NCBI RefSeq assembly: GCF_000384215.1
Contig: NZ_KB913032.1
Coordinates: 3,861,665 to 3,925,664, forward strand
DNA: 64,000 nt
Reading direction: 5' to 3'
Origin: Amycolatopsis alba DSM 44262
GTDB taxonomy: Bacteria; Actinomycetota; Actinomycetes; Mycobacteriales; Pseudonocardiaceae
A program made the position numbers and the translations under genes. Under the pieces are notes generated by a model. It did no database searches. It saw nothing but the letters and a program-made list of their open reading frames with translations, and was not told where the DNA came from. Of the stretch, positions 26,243 to 34,028 are shown piece after piece (within the stretch, counting starts at the first letter, position 1; each line of letters opens with the position of its first letter).

Positions 26243-26252
26243 GGGAAATGCG

Positions 26253-26747
26253 ATGGCGTTTTCGGTTTCTTTGATCTGTCATCCTCCCTGTCGAATGGCA
26301 AGGAGGCAGGAGGGTGACTGGCGGGAATTCGACTATGAACACTTGGTCATGGAAGCCTGTGAAATTCTGGAAGACGCCGGTTGCGTATTCCAGATGACAG
26401 GTTTCGGCAAGCCTGTCTGGGCGCTGGATGTTGCATACGATTTATCGGTTTTTATGGAGCAGTTCCCGGCTCTGATCGATGGTGTACGCGAGGCTCGACA
26501 GGTTGAGGTTGATCTCTATTCTCAGGGGGTCGAATGTGCGCTGAAATTTAACCCACGTGGTGAGCAGGTGGTGATCGAATGTCTTTCGAGAACTGATTGG
26601 GTCCCACTGCTTGAATTTGAGACGGTTTCCCGTGCTGAATTAGATTCAATGCTTTCTGGAATGGCGAAAACCTTTGCCGAGGCGCTCGAGGCTGCCGGTT
26701 CTTCAATTTCAAGAGTTGAGCCTTTTGTGCACTGGTTGCATGCGTGA
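26253..26747 (+). CDS. Probable immunity protein for the RHS toxin
   Basis: 164 residues from the ATG at 26253, 10 bp after the toxin stop, with AAGGTAAGGG as ribosome-binding site. It is acidic and soluble. The sequence shows MAFSVSLICHPPCRM, a central FGKPVWALDVAYDL and an aromatic end WLHA. I do not recognise the family. Its position directly after the toxin tip and its clearly lower GC than the genome make cognate immunity the natural reading. GC3 is far below neighbours, as expected of a module swapped together with the toxin tip. Confidence 0.75.
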   Translation: MAFSVSLICHPPCRMARRQEGDWREFDYEHLVMEACEILEDAGCVFQMTGFGKPVWALDVAYDLSVFMEQFPALIDGVREARQVEVDLYSQGVECALKFNPRGEQVVIECLSRTDWVPLLEFETVSRAELDSMLSGMAKTFAEALEAAGSSISRVEPFVHWLHA

Positions 26748-26824
26748 AGGTTGGCGGCTTTGGTGCTTCGAAGCCGGTCGCATCGACGGCGCCGGACGGC
26801 TACGAGAGCTGAACCGCAACACTT

Positions 26825-26844
26825 CTTGAGTAGCGATACTCAAG
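26825..26844. promoter_or_regulatory. 20-bp operator-like palindrome upstream of the YiaA/B-like gene
   Basis: CTTGAGTAGCGATACTCAAG: two perfect 8-bp arms around a 4-bp centre, ending 34 bp before the downstream ATG. Its size and symmetry suit a dimeric regulator of the TetR, MarR or MerR kind. No such regulator is encoded nearby. Confidence 0.55.
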
Positions 26845-26878
26845 ACACCGCGGGGTGTTCGGCGCGACCTTGGTACAC

Positions 26879-27172
26879 ATGACGAAAACCTCCGCAGCGC
26901 CTCCCACCACCGTCGCGTTCTTCGTCCAGGCCGCCCTCTCGTTCGGCCTCGCGCTGATCGTGGTCGTCGTCGGCATCTGGTACCTGCCGGTCGACGGCTG
27001 GGTCCGCGGCTTCCTCGCCCTCGGCATGCTCTTCCTGACGACGTCGGCGTTCACGCTCGCCAAGTGCATCCGCGACCGCCAGGACGAGAACACCGTCGTC
27101 AGCAGAGTCGACCAGGCACGGGTCGACAAGCTCCTGTCCGAGCACGACCCGTTCAAAGCCCCCGCGCTCTAG
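26879..27172 (+). CDS. YiaA/YiaB-like two-helix membrane protein
   Basis: 97 residues from the ATG at 26879. Two membrane helices (FFVQAALSFGLALIVVVVGI and RGFLALGMLFLTTSAFTLAK) with the linking motif YLPVDGWVRG and the end TLAKCIRDRQDE match the YiaAB two-helix domain. Function in the family is unknown. The gene has its own promoter region with a 20-bp palindrome. Its last 28 bp recur as an imperfect direct repeat 266 bp downstream. Confidence 0.82.
   Translation: MTKTSAAPPTTVAFFVQAALSFGLALIVVVVGIWYLPVDGWVRGFLALGMLFLTTSAFTLAKCIRDRQDENTVVSRVDQARVDKLLSEHDPFKAPAL
27145..27172 (+). repeat. Direct repeat, copy 1 (3' end of the YiaA/B-like gene)
   Basis: 28 bp that encode the end HDPFKAPAL-stop. 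It matches 27411-27438 at 26 of 28 positions. Confidence 0.8.
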
Positions 27173-27408
27173 CTCTTCCCCGCATCTTTGATCGTGGTGA
27201 TGCGGTGGTAGACGCCGTCGCGATAGGCGAGGACGACCGGGTCCTTGACCGCGGGGGCCGCGACGGCCTCCCAGCCGAAGCGGCCGGTGCCGTTCATGAG
27301 CTGTGAGATGTCGTCGCGGGAAGCCCGACCGTGCCTCCGCCGACGACCTTGCCCGCGTCGTCCGCTATGAGGACGCATTGGCTCACGGTGCCGCTGTCGA
27401 CCCGGCAT
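27169..27408 (-). pseudogene. Frameshifted remnant of an unknown gene
   Basis: Two minus-strand coding pieces in different frames. The downstream piece reads ISQLMNGTGRFGWEAVAAPA and ends DGVYHRITTIKDAGKS. The upstream piece reads CRVDSGTVSQCVLIADDAGK and then VVGGGTVGLP, after which its frame runs into a stop. Together they look like one protein interrupted by an indel near 27315-27330. The stop (27169-27171) overlaps the stop of the YiaA/B-like gene on the other strand. Family unknown. Confidence 0.5.
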
Positions 27409-27410
27409 CG

Positions 27411-27438
27411 CGACCCGTACAAAGCGCCCGCGCTCTAG
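27411..27438 (+). repeat. Direct repeat, copy 2 (orphan copy of the YiaA/B gene end)
   Basis: 26 of 28 bases identical to 27145-27172; it would encode DPYKAPAL-stop but has no gene body in front. It marks the far edge of the broken antisense gene and suggests a past tandem duplication of the YiaA/B-like locus. Confidence 0.75.
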
Positions 27439-27469
27439 CCGGTCAAGCGGCGCGGCTACATTCTCGACC

Positions 27470-29218
27470 ATGGTCTTGACCAGGGGGATTCGCCGCGTCC
27501 AGGTGAACACATGGGTACTGCTCGGCGTGGCGATCGTGTGGCTCGTCGTCAACGTCCGGTGGCTGATCAGCTACCGCCAGGGCCAGGTGCTGGAGATCGA
27601 CGAAGCCGGCTACATCGGCATGGCGCTCAACGATCACTACGCGGCCGTGCGCGACGGCGTGCTCGGCTGGATCCAGGCCGTCGAGGCGCCGGGAATCCAG
27701 GCTCCGGTCACCCCCGCGCTGACCTCGCTGCAGTACTTCGTGACTGGGACGAGCGTCGTCGCCTCCTTCGGCGTACCGCTGCTGGCCGGTCTGTCGATCA
27801 TCCTGCTGACGCACGCGGTGGCGAACCGGGTCGCGGGCAGGCCGTTCGCGTGGCTCGCCACGGCGCTGGTCGCCACGATGCCCGGCGTGATCGTCGAGGC
27901 CAGGGCCTATCACTTCGGAGCGCCCGCGGCCGCCGTGACGTTGGCGGCCGTCTACTTCCTCATCCGTTCCGAGGGGCTGACGAAGATCAAGCCGACGATC
28001 GCCTTCGGTGTCTTCGTCGGGCTGATGCCACTCACCAGGACGATGATCATCGCGTTCGTGCCCGCGTTGGTGCTCGCCGCGTTCGTCCAGGCCGTACTGG
28101 CTCCGGACCGCAAGATGCGGCTGATCCGGTTCGGGGTCGCCGCGGTGGCGGCCGTCGGCGTGGCCGCGATCTGGCTGATCCCCAACGGCGCGCAGGTCTA
28201 CCGCTACCTGACCGGCTTCGGCTACGGGCCCCAGTCCGCCGAGTACGGGACCGAGGCGGGGATCTTCAACCCCGCGGCCTGGGCGTACCGGCTGCACCTG
28301 CTGACTCTCGAGCAGTACCTGCCGCATGTCCTCTTCATCTGTGTCGGCCTCGTCGTGGCCGTCTTCGTCGCGATCCGCATGCTGAGGGGCGGGCAGGTGA
28401 AGGAGACGGCGAAGGCGATGGTCGCTTCGCCGTTGTTCCCGCCGGCGGTACTCGTAGTCGAAGGAGTGACGGCCTTCGTAACGTCCAAGACCACTGGGAA
28501 CGGGTTCACACTGCCGCTCGTCCCGTCGATGACGCTGGTCGCGTTGTGGGGGCTGTACCGCGTGCATGTCCGGCTTCGGAAGGCGCTGCCGGTCGTGGTC
28601 GCGGTGGTCAGCGTGGTGGCGCTGGTTCCTCAGCTGGACCTGGGGGCGCCGACGGCGCGGCTGTGGGAGGCGGAGCTACCGCTGGTCGGGCGGGTGACGA
28701 TCACCGACGGCCGGGGTGTTCCGCAGAAGTTCGCGGGGCTCGGGGTCGAGTCCGTCGAACCGCAGCCGGTGAGCGAGGAGGACGCGAAGCAGTGGGTCGT
28801 CGTCGCGGATTGGGCGGCGCAGCAGATCGTCGACCGGCACGCGATCCGCGGGGTGACGGCGTTCGGTTTCCGTGACCGGATCTTCAACACGAACACGGTC
28901 CAGCTGGCCGTGCTCCGAAAGCTGGGTTACGGCGTGGCCGTGCCGCAGATCCGGCCGGTCGAGGCTGGGAACTCGCAGCCGGATTACGAGCGCTGGCTGA
29001 CGCGGTATCAGGACAGCATTTCCGGTGACGCGAGCACTGCCTGCCTGTTGTTCACCGCGACCGGGTTGAACAACGAGTTCCTGCCGAAGGTGGATCCGCC
29101 CGCCATGGCCGCGGCGGCGGCTGCCACGGGGTTCACCCCGGTCGCGACGCAGCCCCTACCGAACGGTCGGCTGGTGACCTTGTGGCATAGGCCGCAGCCT
29201 GCCTGCGTGCCGTCCTGA
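27470..29218 (+). CDS. Polytopic membrane glycosyltransferase, GT39/ArnT-like
   Basis: 582 residues with about 11 predicted membrane helices. The first extracytoplasmic loop carries EIDEAGYIGMALNDHY, the acidic Asp-Glu motif of GT-C enzymes such as PMT and ArnT that use a polyprenyl-phosphate sugar. The last ~180 residues form a soluble outer domain. It should move a sugar from a lipid carrier to a protein, lipid or polymer outside the membrane. Start ATG at 27470. A single gene closed by a strong hairpin; acceptor unknown. Confidence 0.8.
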   Translation: MVLTRGIRRVQVNTWVLLGVAIVWLVVNVRWLISYRQGQVLEIDEAGYIGMALNDHYAAVRDGVLGWIQAVEAPGIQAPVTPALTSLQYFVTGTSVVASFGVPLLAGLSIILLTHAVANRVAGRPFAWLATALVATMPGVIVEARAYHFGAPAAAVTLAAVYFLIRSEGLTKIKPTIAFGVFVGLMPLTRTMIIAFVPALVLAAFVQAVLAPDRKMRLIRFGVAAVAAVGVAAIWLIPNGAQVYRYLTGFGYGPQSAEYGTEAGIFNPAAWAYRLHLLTLEQYLPHVLFICVGLVVAVFVAIRMLRGGQVKETAKAMVASPLFPPAVLVVEGVTAFVTSKTTGNGFTLPLVPSMTLVALWGLYRVHVRLRKALPVVVAVVSVVALVPQLDLGAPTARLWEAELPLVGRVTITDGRGVPQKFAGLGVESVEPQPVSEEDAKQWVVVADWAAQQIVDRHAIRGVTAFGFRDRIFNTNTVQLAVLRKLGYGVAVPQIRPVEAGNSQPDYERWLTRYQDSISGDASTACLLFTATGLNNEFLPKVDPPAMAAAAAATGFTPVATQPLPNGRLVTLWHRPQPACVPS

Positions 29219-29224
29219 GCGGAA

Positions 29225-29252
29225 GGGCGCACCGGTCCGCACCGGTGCGCCC
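29225..29252 (+). terminator. Hairpin terminator after the GT39-like gene
   Basis: Perfect 12-bp stem GGGCGCACCGGT / ACCGGTGCGCCC with a 4-nt loop, 6 bp after the stop codon. Confidence 0.85.
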
Positions 29253-29461
29253 TGCACCCCACATATGCACAAATCCGAATTACTACGGTCGTGTGACTCC
29301 GCTCACCGAACCTGTAGCACGTAGTAACCATCAAGATCAGAGGCCAAAGGACCAAAAAGCAAAAACCCCACGCACCCAATACCCACCCGAAAAGGTGAGA
29401 TACAAGCGACGTAGGGTTCCAGCGGGCTCGGCCCCCTGAGAAGTATGGCGAGCATGCCCCG

Positions 29462-29480
29462 GTCCAGGTGTTCCCTGGAC
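29462..29480 (-). terminator. Small hairpin downstream of tRNA-Gly
   Basis: GTCCAGG / CCTGGAC with a 5-nt loop, about 20 bp beyond the 3' end of the minus-strand tRNA. Probably the tRNA terminator or a processing signal. The surrounding 29253-29498 region is unusually AT-rich and holds no gene. Confidence 0.5.
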
Positions 29481-29498
29481 ACGACACGCCCACATGCG

Positions 29499-29571
29499 AG
29501 CGGATGACGGGATTCGAACCCGCGACCCTCACCTTGGCAAGGTGATGCGCTACCAGCTGCGCTACATCCGC
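29499..29571 (-). tRNA. tRNA-Gly (anticodon GCC)
   Basis: The minus strand folds as a full cloverleaf. The acceptor stem is GCGGATG / CATCCGC, the D-arm contains AGCTGGTAGCGC, and the anticodon stem TCACC / GGTGA encloses the loop TTGCCAA with anticodon GCC. The T-arm has GGTTCGAATCC. The discriminator base is U, as usual for glycine. CCA is not encoded. Confidence 0.95.
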
Positions 29572-29768
29572 ATGTGTTGCTCTGCTCCGGCACTCGTTTG
29601 AAGCAGTGGACAAACCATACACCGACCGTCTGTAGTGGTTTTGACCCACCCCTACAGGTGCTTCGGTGTCACACCTGGCGTACAAGGGGTGACGACGGCT
29701 GCATACCTCCGTATGGTGTCCCCATTCGACCGAATGGTGAGTCCTTCGGGGAGGAGGTGCCTGGCCGG

Positions 29769-31319
29769 ATGACCGAGCAGGGCACGGTGCCGCTTCAGGC
29801 GGCCTCGGAATCCGACGAGCAGGCATTGCTCCAGCGGCTCCGTGATGGGGAGGACGCCGCCTTCGGGGAGCTTTTCGAACTTCACGCCGCGGCGGTGCGA
29901 CGGCTGGCGCGCAGTCTGGCTTCCGATCGGTCGGAGGCCGAGGACATCACGGCCGAGACCTTCTTCCGGGTGCTTCAGGCGTTGCGCCGGGGTGCCGGGC
30001 CGCGGGATTACGTGCGGGCGTATCTGCTGACGGTGGCTCGCCGGGTGTCGTGGGAGTGGCATGGCGCGCGCCGTGACGTGCCGGTGAGCGACGACGAGCT
30101 GACGTTCCGGGCCGGGGCGGGCGCGGACACGCATGCCCGGACGGCCGAGCATTCGCTGATCACGACCGCGTTCACGAGTTTGCCGGAGCGTTGGCGTTCG
30201 GTGTTGTGGCAGACGGAGGTCGAGGGTGAGCAGCCGTCGATGGTCGCGCCGCATTTCGGGTTGAGCGCGAACGCGACCGCGGCGTTGGCGCGCCGGGCGC
30301 GGCAAGGACTGCGGGCGGCGTATCTGCAGGCGCATCTGTCGGTGAACCGCGGGCCGGATTCGTGCCGGGCGGTGGTGGAGAAGCTGGGCGGGTTCACCGC
30401 GGGCAGTGTCACCGGGGCCGAGGCGCGCCGGATCAAGTCCCACCTGATCGGGTGCCAGTCCTGCCGGGCGACGCACGACGAGCTGCGTGACGTCTGTTCC
30501 TCGCTGCGAGCGCACGCCGGTGTGGTGGCTTTGCTGGTGCCGGCGGCCGCCGGGGCGCACGCGAGCGGGGCGTTGTCCGGGTTCGCCACGTCGGTCAAGG
30601 GACTTCTGCTCGGGTCGAAGGTGAAGGTCGGTTTGGCGGTGGCCTCGACGGCGGCCGCGGGCGCGGTCGGGATCGTCGCCGGTCCGGCCGTGTTCGGTAC
30701 CGATGTCACGCACACCGTCGGCTTGTCCGGTGGCGGGTTGCCGGAGCTGGCGCTGCTGCCGGCGCAGGTCGCTCCGCCCGTCGGTGACCAGCCGGTGGAG
30801 ATCCCGCCGCAGCGGATCGCCGAGGACCGGCTGCACGGCAAGGGGTCCCAGCCGTCCGAGACCGGGCGGGGGCCGAGTGCCGAGCTCGGGGTGGCGGCTG
30901 TGCCGAGCCTGCCGGGCGTGAGCACGTCGCGGAAGGAGCTGGGCCGCGTTGACGTCGTGCAGCCGCCGTCCGAGGGGAAGCCGCTGCAGGAGACCTCGCC
31001 GCGGAACGAGGTCCCGCCGGGAACCGGTACGAACCAGACCACCTCGAAGCGGGACGACATCCCGCCGGGGGAATCGCTCAATCCCACCGACGAGTCGCTG
31101 AGCCCGACCACGACGACGTCACGGGACGCGACGAAGCCTTCGGAGTCGAACACGCCTGAGTCGACGACTGACCCGGAAGGGTCTTCTTCGCCGGTGACAG
31201 GCACTCCCGAAAGCACGTCCGGGACACCGTCCGGTAACCCGTCGGAGCACGAGCCGAGCCCGGTGAAACCGACTTCTCACTATCCGGAACCAGGTGTCGA
31301 CTACCCGACGTGCCCATAA
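29769..31319 (+). CDS. ECF sigma factor with C-terminal anti-sigma-like zinc motif, membrane segments and Pro/Ser/Thr tail
   Basis: 516 residues. Sigma region 2 spans about 20-90 (DAAFGELFELHAAAVRRLAR, AEDITAETFFRVLQAL), and region 4 about 130-185 (LPERWRSVLWQTEVEG). After region 4 comes His225-x3-Cys229-x2-Cys232 (SHLIGCQSC), the zinc-binding signature of ZAS anti-sigma domains. Hydrophobic stretches follow near 255-275 and 285-310, and then a ~200-residue Pro/Ser/Thr-rich tail. Start: the ATG at 29769 behind GGGGAGGAGG. Sigma and its inhibitor module thus share one chain, tethered to the membrane; release would need proteolysis or a conformational switch. Confidence 0.88.
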   Translation: MTEQGTVPLQAASESDEQALLQRLRDGEDAAFGELFELHAAAVRRLARSLASDRSEAEDITAETFFRVLQALRRGAGPRDYVRAYLLTVARRVSWEWHGARRDVPVSDDELTFRAGAGADTHARTAEHSLITTAFTSLPERWRSVLWQTEVEGEQPSMVAPHFGLSANATAALARRARQGLRAAYLQAHLSVNRGPDSCRAVVEKLGGFTAGSVTGAEARRIKSHLIGCQSCRATHDELRDVCSSLRAHAGVVALLVPAAAGAHASGALSGFATSVKGLLLGSKVKVGLAVASTAAAGAVGIVAGPAVFGTDVTHTVGLSGGGLPELALLPAQVAPPVGDQPVEIPPQRIAEDRLHGKGSQPSETGRGPSAELGVAAVPSLPGVSTSRKELGRVDVVQPPSEGKPLQETSPRNEVPPGTGTNQTTSKRDDIPPGESLNPTDESLSPTTTTSRDATKPSESNTPESTTDPEGSSSPVTGTPESTSGTPSGNPSEHEPSPVKPTSHYPEPGVDYPTCP

Positions 31320-31424
31320 CGCCCGAGCGGGCATATCGCCCACGAACTCTCGCGAATCCGGCCGCCATCACGGTACGGTGGAACTCGCTCACGACGAGCG
31401 AGCGGCCGCGCGGGAGGCGACTGA

Positions 31425-31865
31425 ATGAACCGGCTGGTGCACGGCGAGGACGGCCGTGACTGGGTGGTCCGAGCCCAGATGGAATGGCGTGCTCCCGCGA
31501 CAGCGGACGATTTCGAGCACGATGTGGCGGGCAGCTATGGTCCGGGTATCGCGATGATCGCCGTGACGTCGTTGCTCGCGATCGTGCTCATCATGTGGAC
31601 ACCCGCCGACGTGATGATCCCGTCCTGGGTTCCGCTGGCGCTTTTGCTGATCGCGTTGTTCTTCCCGCTGCGGTGGATTCTGCGCCGTCCGTGGACCGTG
31701 GTCGCCGAGACCGAGGGCGATCTGGCGGGCGACAGGCCGTCCGAGCGCTGGGTGGGCACCATCCGCGGCATGTTCACCGTGCGCGGCGAGGTCTCGAAGA
31801 TCACCAAGACCATCCAGAAGCACTCACTGCCGGATTTCGACGGCCCGCTGCACCCGGTGGAGTAG
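31425..31865 (+). CDS. Hypothetical two-helix membrane protein
   Basis: 146 residues from the ATG at 31425 with two membrane helices (about 43-60 and 68-85) between soluble ends. After the helices comes RRPWTVVAETEGD and WVGTIRGMF, then EVSKITKTIQKHSLPDFDGP. Family not recognised; the pattern is typical of conserved actinomycete membrane proteins. It ends 32 bp before the DNA glycosylase gene on the same strand. Confidence 0.7.
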   Translation: MNRLVHGEDGRDWVVRAQMEWRAPATADDFEHDVAGSYGPGIAMIAVTSLLAIVLIMWTPADVMIPSWVPLALLLIALFFPLRWILRRPWTVVAETEGDLAGDRPSERWVGTIRGMFTVRGEVSKITKTIQKHSLPDFDGPLHPVE

Positions 31866-31897
31866 TCGCGGCGGCCTGAACGCGCGAGACTGGGGCC

Positions 31898-32761
31898 ATG
31901 CCCGAGTTACCCGAGGTCGAAGCGCTCGCTCACCACCTGCGTGAACACGCGGTGGGCAAGACGGTCTTCCGTGTCGACGTGTCGTCCCTCAGTGTGCTGA
32001 AGACGGCGACACCGCCGTGGACCGAACTGCACGGTCGCGAGGTCACCGGGGTCGGCCGCTTCGGCAAGCATCTGGACCTCGTCGCCGGGGACCTCCATCT
32101 GGTCGTCCACCTGGCGAGGGCGGGCTGGCTGCGCTGGTCCGACGCGTTGTCGCCGACGCCGCTCAAACCCGGCAAGGGGCCGATCTCGCTGCGCGTCCAC
32201 CTCGACGCGGCCGCCGGGCCGGGCTTCGACCTCACCGAAGCCGGTACGAAGAAGGGGCTGGCGGTCTGGATCGTGCGTGATCCGGAGAAGGAGGTCGCCA
32301 GTATCGCGCGGCTCGGGCCGGACGCGCTTTCGCTGGACCGGACGGGGCTCGAGAAGCTGTTCGCCGGGCGCACCGAGCGGTTGAAGACGGCGCTGACCGA
32401 TCAGTCGCTGCTCGCCGGGATCGGCAACGCCTACTCCGACGAGATCATGCACATGGCGAAGCTTTCTCCTTACGCCACAACCGGAAAGTTGTCCGAAGGC
32501 GCGCTCGACGGGCTCTCGGAGGCCATCCGCGAGGTGCTGACCAGTGCGGTGACGCGTTCGGTCGGCCAGTCCGCGGCCCGGCTCAAGGGGGAGAAGCGGT
32601 CCGGGCTGCGGGTGCACGCGCGGACCGGGCTGCCGTGCCCGGTCTGCGGCGACACGATCCGTGAGATCTCGTTCGCGGACAAGTCCTTCCAGTACTGCCC
32701 GACCTGTCAGACCGGTGGGAAACCCCTGGCCGACCGGCGGATGTCGCGCCTGCTCAAGTGA
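31898..32761 (+). CDS. Fpg/Nei family DNA glycosylase
   Basis: 287 residues. Begins MPELPEVE; after Met removal Pro and Glu are the catalytic Schiff-base and acid residues of Fpg/Nei enzymes. The helix-two-turn-helix contains DQSLLAGIGNAYSDEIMHMA, including the conserved Asn. The C-terminal zinc finger has CPVC and, 21 residues later, CPTC. The enzyme removes oxidised bases and nicks the strand. The large insertion between 65 and 130 and the Lys position resemble the actinobacterial Fpg/Nei-like group rather than classical MutM. Its stop abuts the stop of the convergent hydrolase gene with no gap. Confidence 0.92.
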   Translation: MPELPEVEALAHHLREHAVGKTVFRVDVSSLSVLKTATPPWTELHGREVTGVGRFGKHLDLVAGDLHLVVHLARAGWLRWSDALSPTPLKPGKGPISLRVHLDAAAGPGFDLTEAGTKKGLAVWIVRDPEKEVASIARLGPDALSLDRTGLEKLFAGRTERLKTALTDQSLLAGIGNAYSDEIMHMAKLSPYATTGKLSEGALDGLSEAIREVLTSAVTRSVGQSAARLKGEKRSGLRVHARTGLPCPVCGDTIREISFADKSFQYCPTCQTGGKPLADRRMSRLLK

Positions 32762-33886
32762 TCAACAGAGGGCGGCGGCGACCGCCGGAAGCGGGCTGCT
32801 CGGCAGCGGGGCCTCGTGCGCCACGTCCTTCGCCAGGTCGTACACGTTGAGCGCCAGCACGATCTGTTTCGAGCCGTCCTCGGTGCTCATCGAGACGCTG
32901 TAGAACCCCGGCCCGGCCCCGGTGTTCCCCCAAACCGTCTTCGATCCGCCAGGACAGGGCAGGTTGAGCGTCTCGACGCCGGCGCCGTACGCGCCGAACT
33001 CGCCGTACGGCACCAGCCGTTCGAGTTCGGCCTGTTGCGCGGGCGCCAGCAGCCGTCCTGCCAGCAGCGCGCGATGGAACGTCGCGAGATCGTCGACGGT
33101 CGAGACCATCGCGCCCGCGGTCCAGTCATACGACGGGCTGAACACGGTCATGTCCTGCCCGCCCAGGTCGTAACCGTGCAGATGCGGGCCGGGCAGGAAC
33201 GGCGACCGGAGCGGGAAGTCCGTCCGGCGGAGGCCGAGCGGATCGAGGACCCGCCGCTGGATCTCCTCGCGGACGTCGTCGCGGGTGACCTTCTCGATCA
33301 CCTTGCCCAGCAGCAGATATCCGGTGTTCGAGTACTTCACGGCAGCGCCCGGCGCGAACGAGGGCGGGTCGGCCAGCGACCGCCGGATCACCTCCGACGG
33401 CGTGATGACGTGCGCCCGGTTCCCCTTGACCAGGTACGGGTCGAAGAAGTGCGGATCCAGCGGATCGTGCACGCCGCTCGTGTGGTTCAGCAGCATGCGC
33501 AGAGTGATCTTTTCCGGCGCGTAGCCCGATCCGCGCACGACGCCGGGCAGCCGCCGCTCCACCGGATCGTCGAGCGAGAGCGCGCCTTCGCCCGCCAGTT
33601 GCAGGACGACCGTGGCGACGAACGCCTTGGTGTTGCTGGCGATCCGGAACCGGTGGTGCGGCCCCGCGGCTTCGCGCGTGGCCGGGTTCGCGTACCCGGC
33701 GCCGAAGCGCGAGACCGCCCCACCGTTTCGGACCAAGGCGACCGCTCCCGGAAAACCCCCTTCGGCGACCAGGTTCCCGACCGCCGCGCGCACCGGATCC
33801 CCGGCCGCGGCCGCCGTCCCCGCCGACGCGCCCGCCAGCAGGACCCCCGCCAGCGCCCCCGCCACGAGTTTCCCCGATCCGCGCAT
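32762..33886 (-). CDS. Secreted serine beta-lactamase-fold hydrolase (class C / D-Ala-D-Ala carboxypeptidase-like)
   Basis: 374 residues. The start is the ATG at 33886 with GAGAGGAA upstream, giving a clean signal peptide (KLVAGALAGVLLAGASAGTAAAA). The Ser-x-x-Lys nucleophile is in IASNTKAFVA and the Tyr motif is YSNTGYLLLG. The third motif is replaced by a Gly-rich GNTGAGPG near the C-terminus. Such proteins act on peptidoglycan peptides or esters in the cell wall; a true drug-inactivating role cannot be inferred. The gene is divergent from the LytS-type kinase. Confidence 0.87.
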   Translation of the reverse strand: MRGSGKLVAGALAGVLLAGASAGTAAAAGDPVRAAVGNLVAEGGFPGAVALVRNGGAVSRFGAGYANPATREAAGPHHRFRIASNTKAFVATVVLQLAGEGALSLDDPVERRLPGVVRGSGYAPEKITLRMLLNHTSGVHDPLDPHFFDPYLVKGNRAHVITPSEVIRRSLADPPSFAPGAAVKYSNTGYLLLGKVIEKVTRDDVREEIQRRVLDPLGLRRTDFPLRSPFLPGPHLHGYDLGGQDMTVFSPSYDWTAGAMVSTVDDLATFHRALLAGRLLAPAQQAELERLVPYGEFGAYGAGVETLNLPCPGGSKTVWGNTGAGPGFYSVSMSTEDGSKQIVLALNVYDLAKDVAHEAPLPSSPLPAVAAALC

Positions 33887-34028
33887 TGTGTTCCTCTCCC
33901 GGAAGCGATTGCCTGCGGACAGTCTTTCCCGTGCCACGGGGAGTGACCATGGGGAGAACACCCCGGTCTTGGGTAGGGTCGGCCCCACCCTCGGTTGTCA
34001 CAACTCAACGGAAAGTGGGGAGCAGACC

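Noticed and set aside
27169..27552. Single intact minus-strand gene over this interval
   Set aside because: The upstream part in this frame is Arg-rich nonsense and overlaps the glycosyltransferase start; the real coding signal shifts frame near 27315-27330, so it is listed as a pseudogene.
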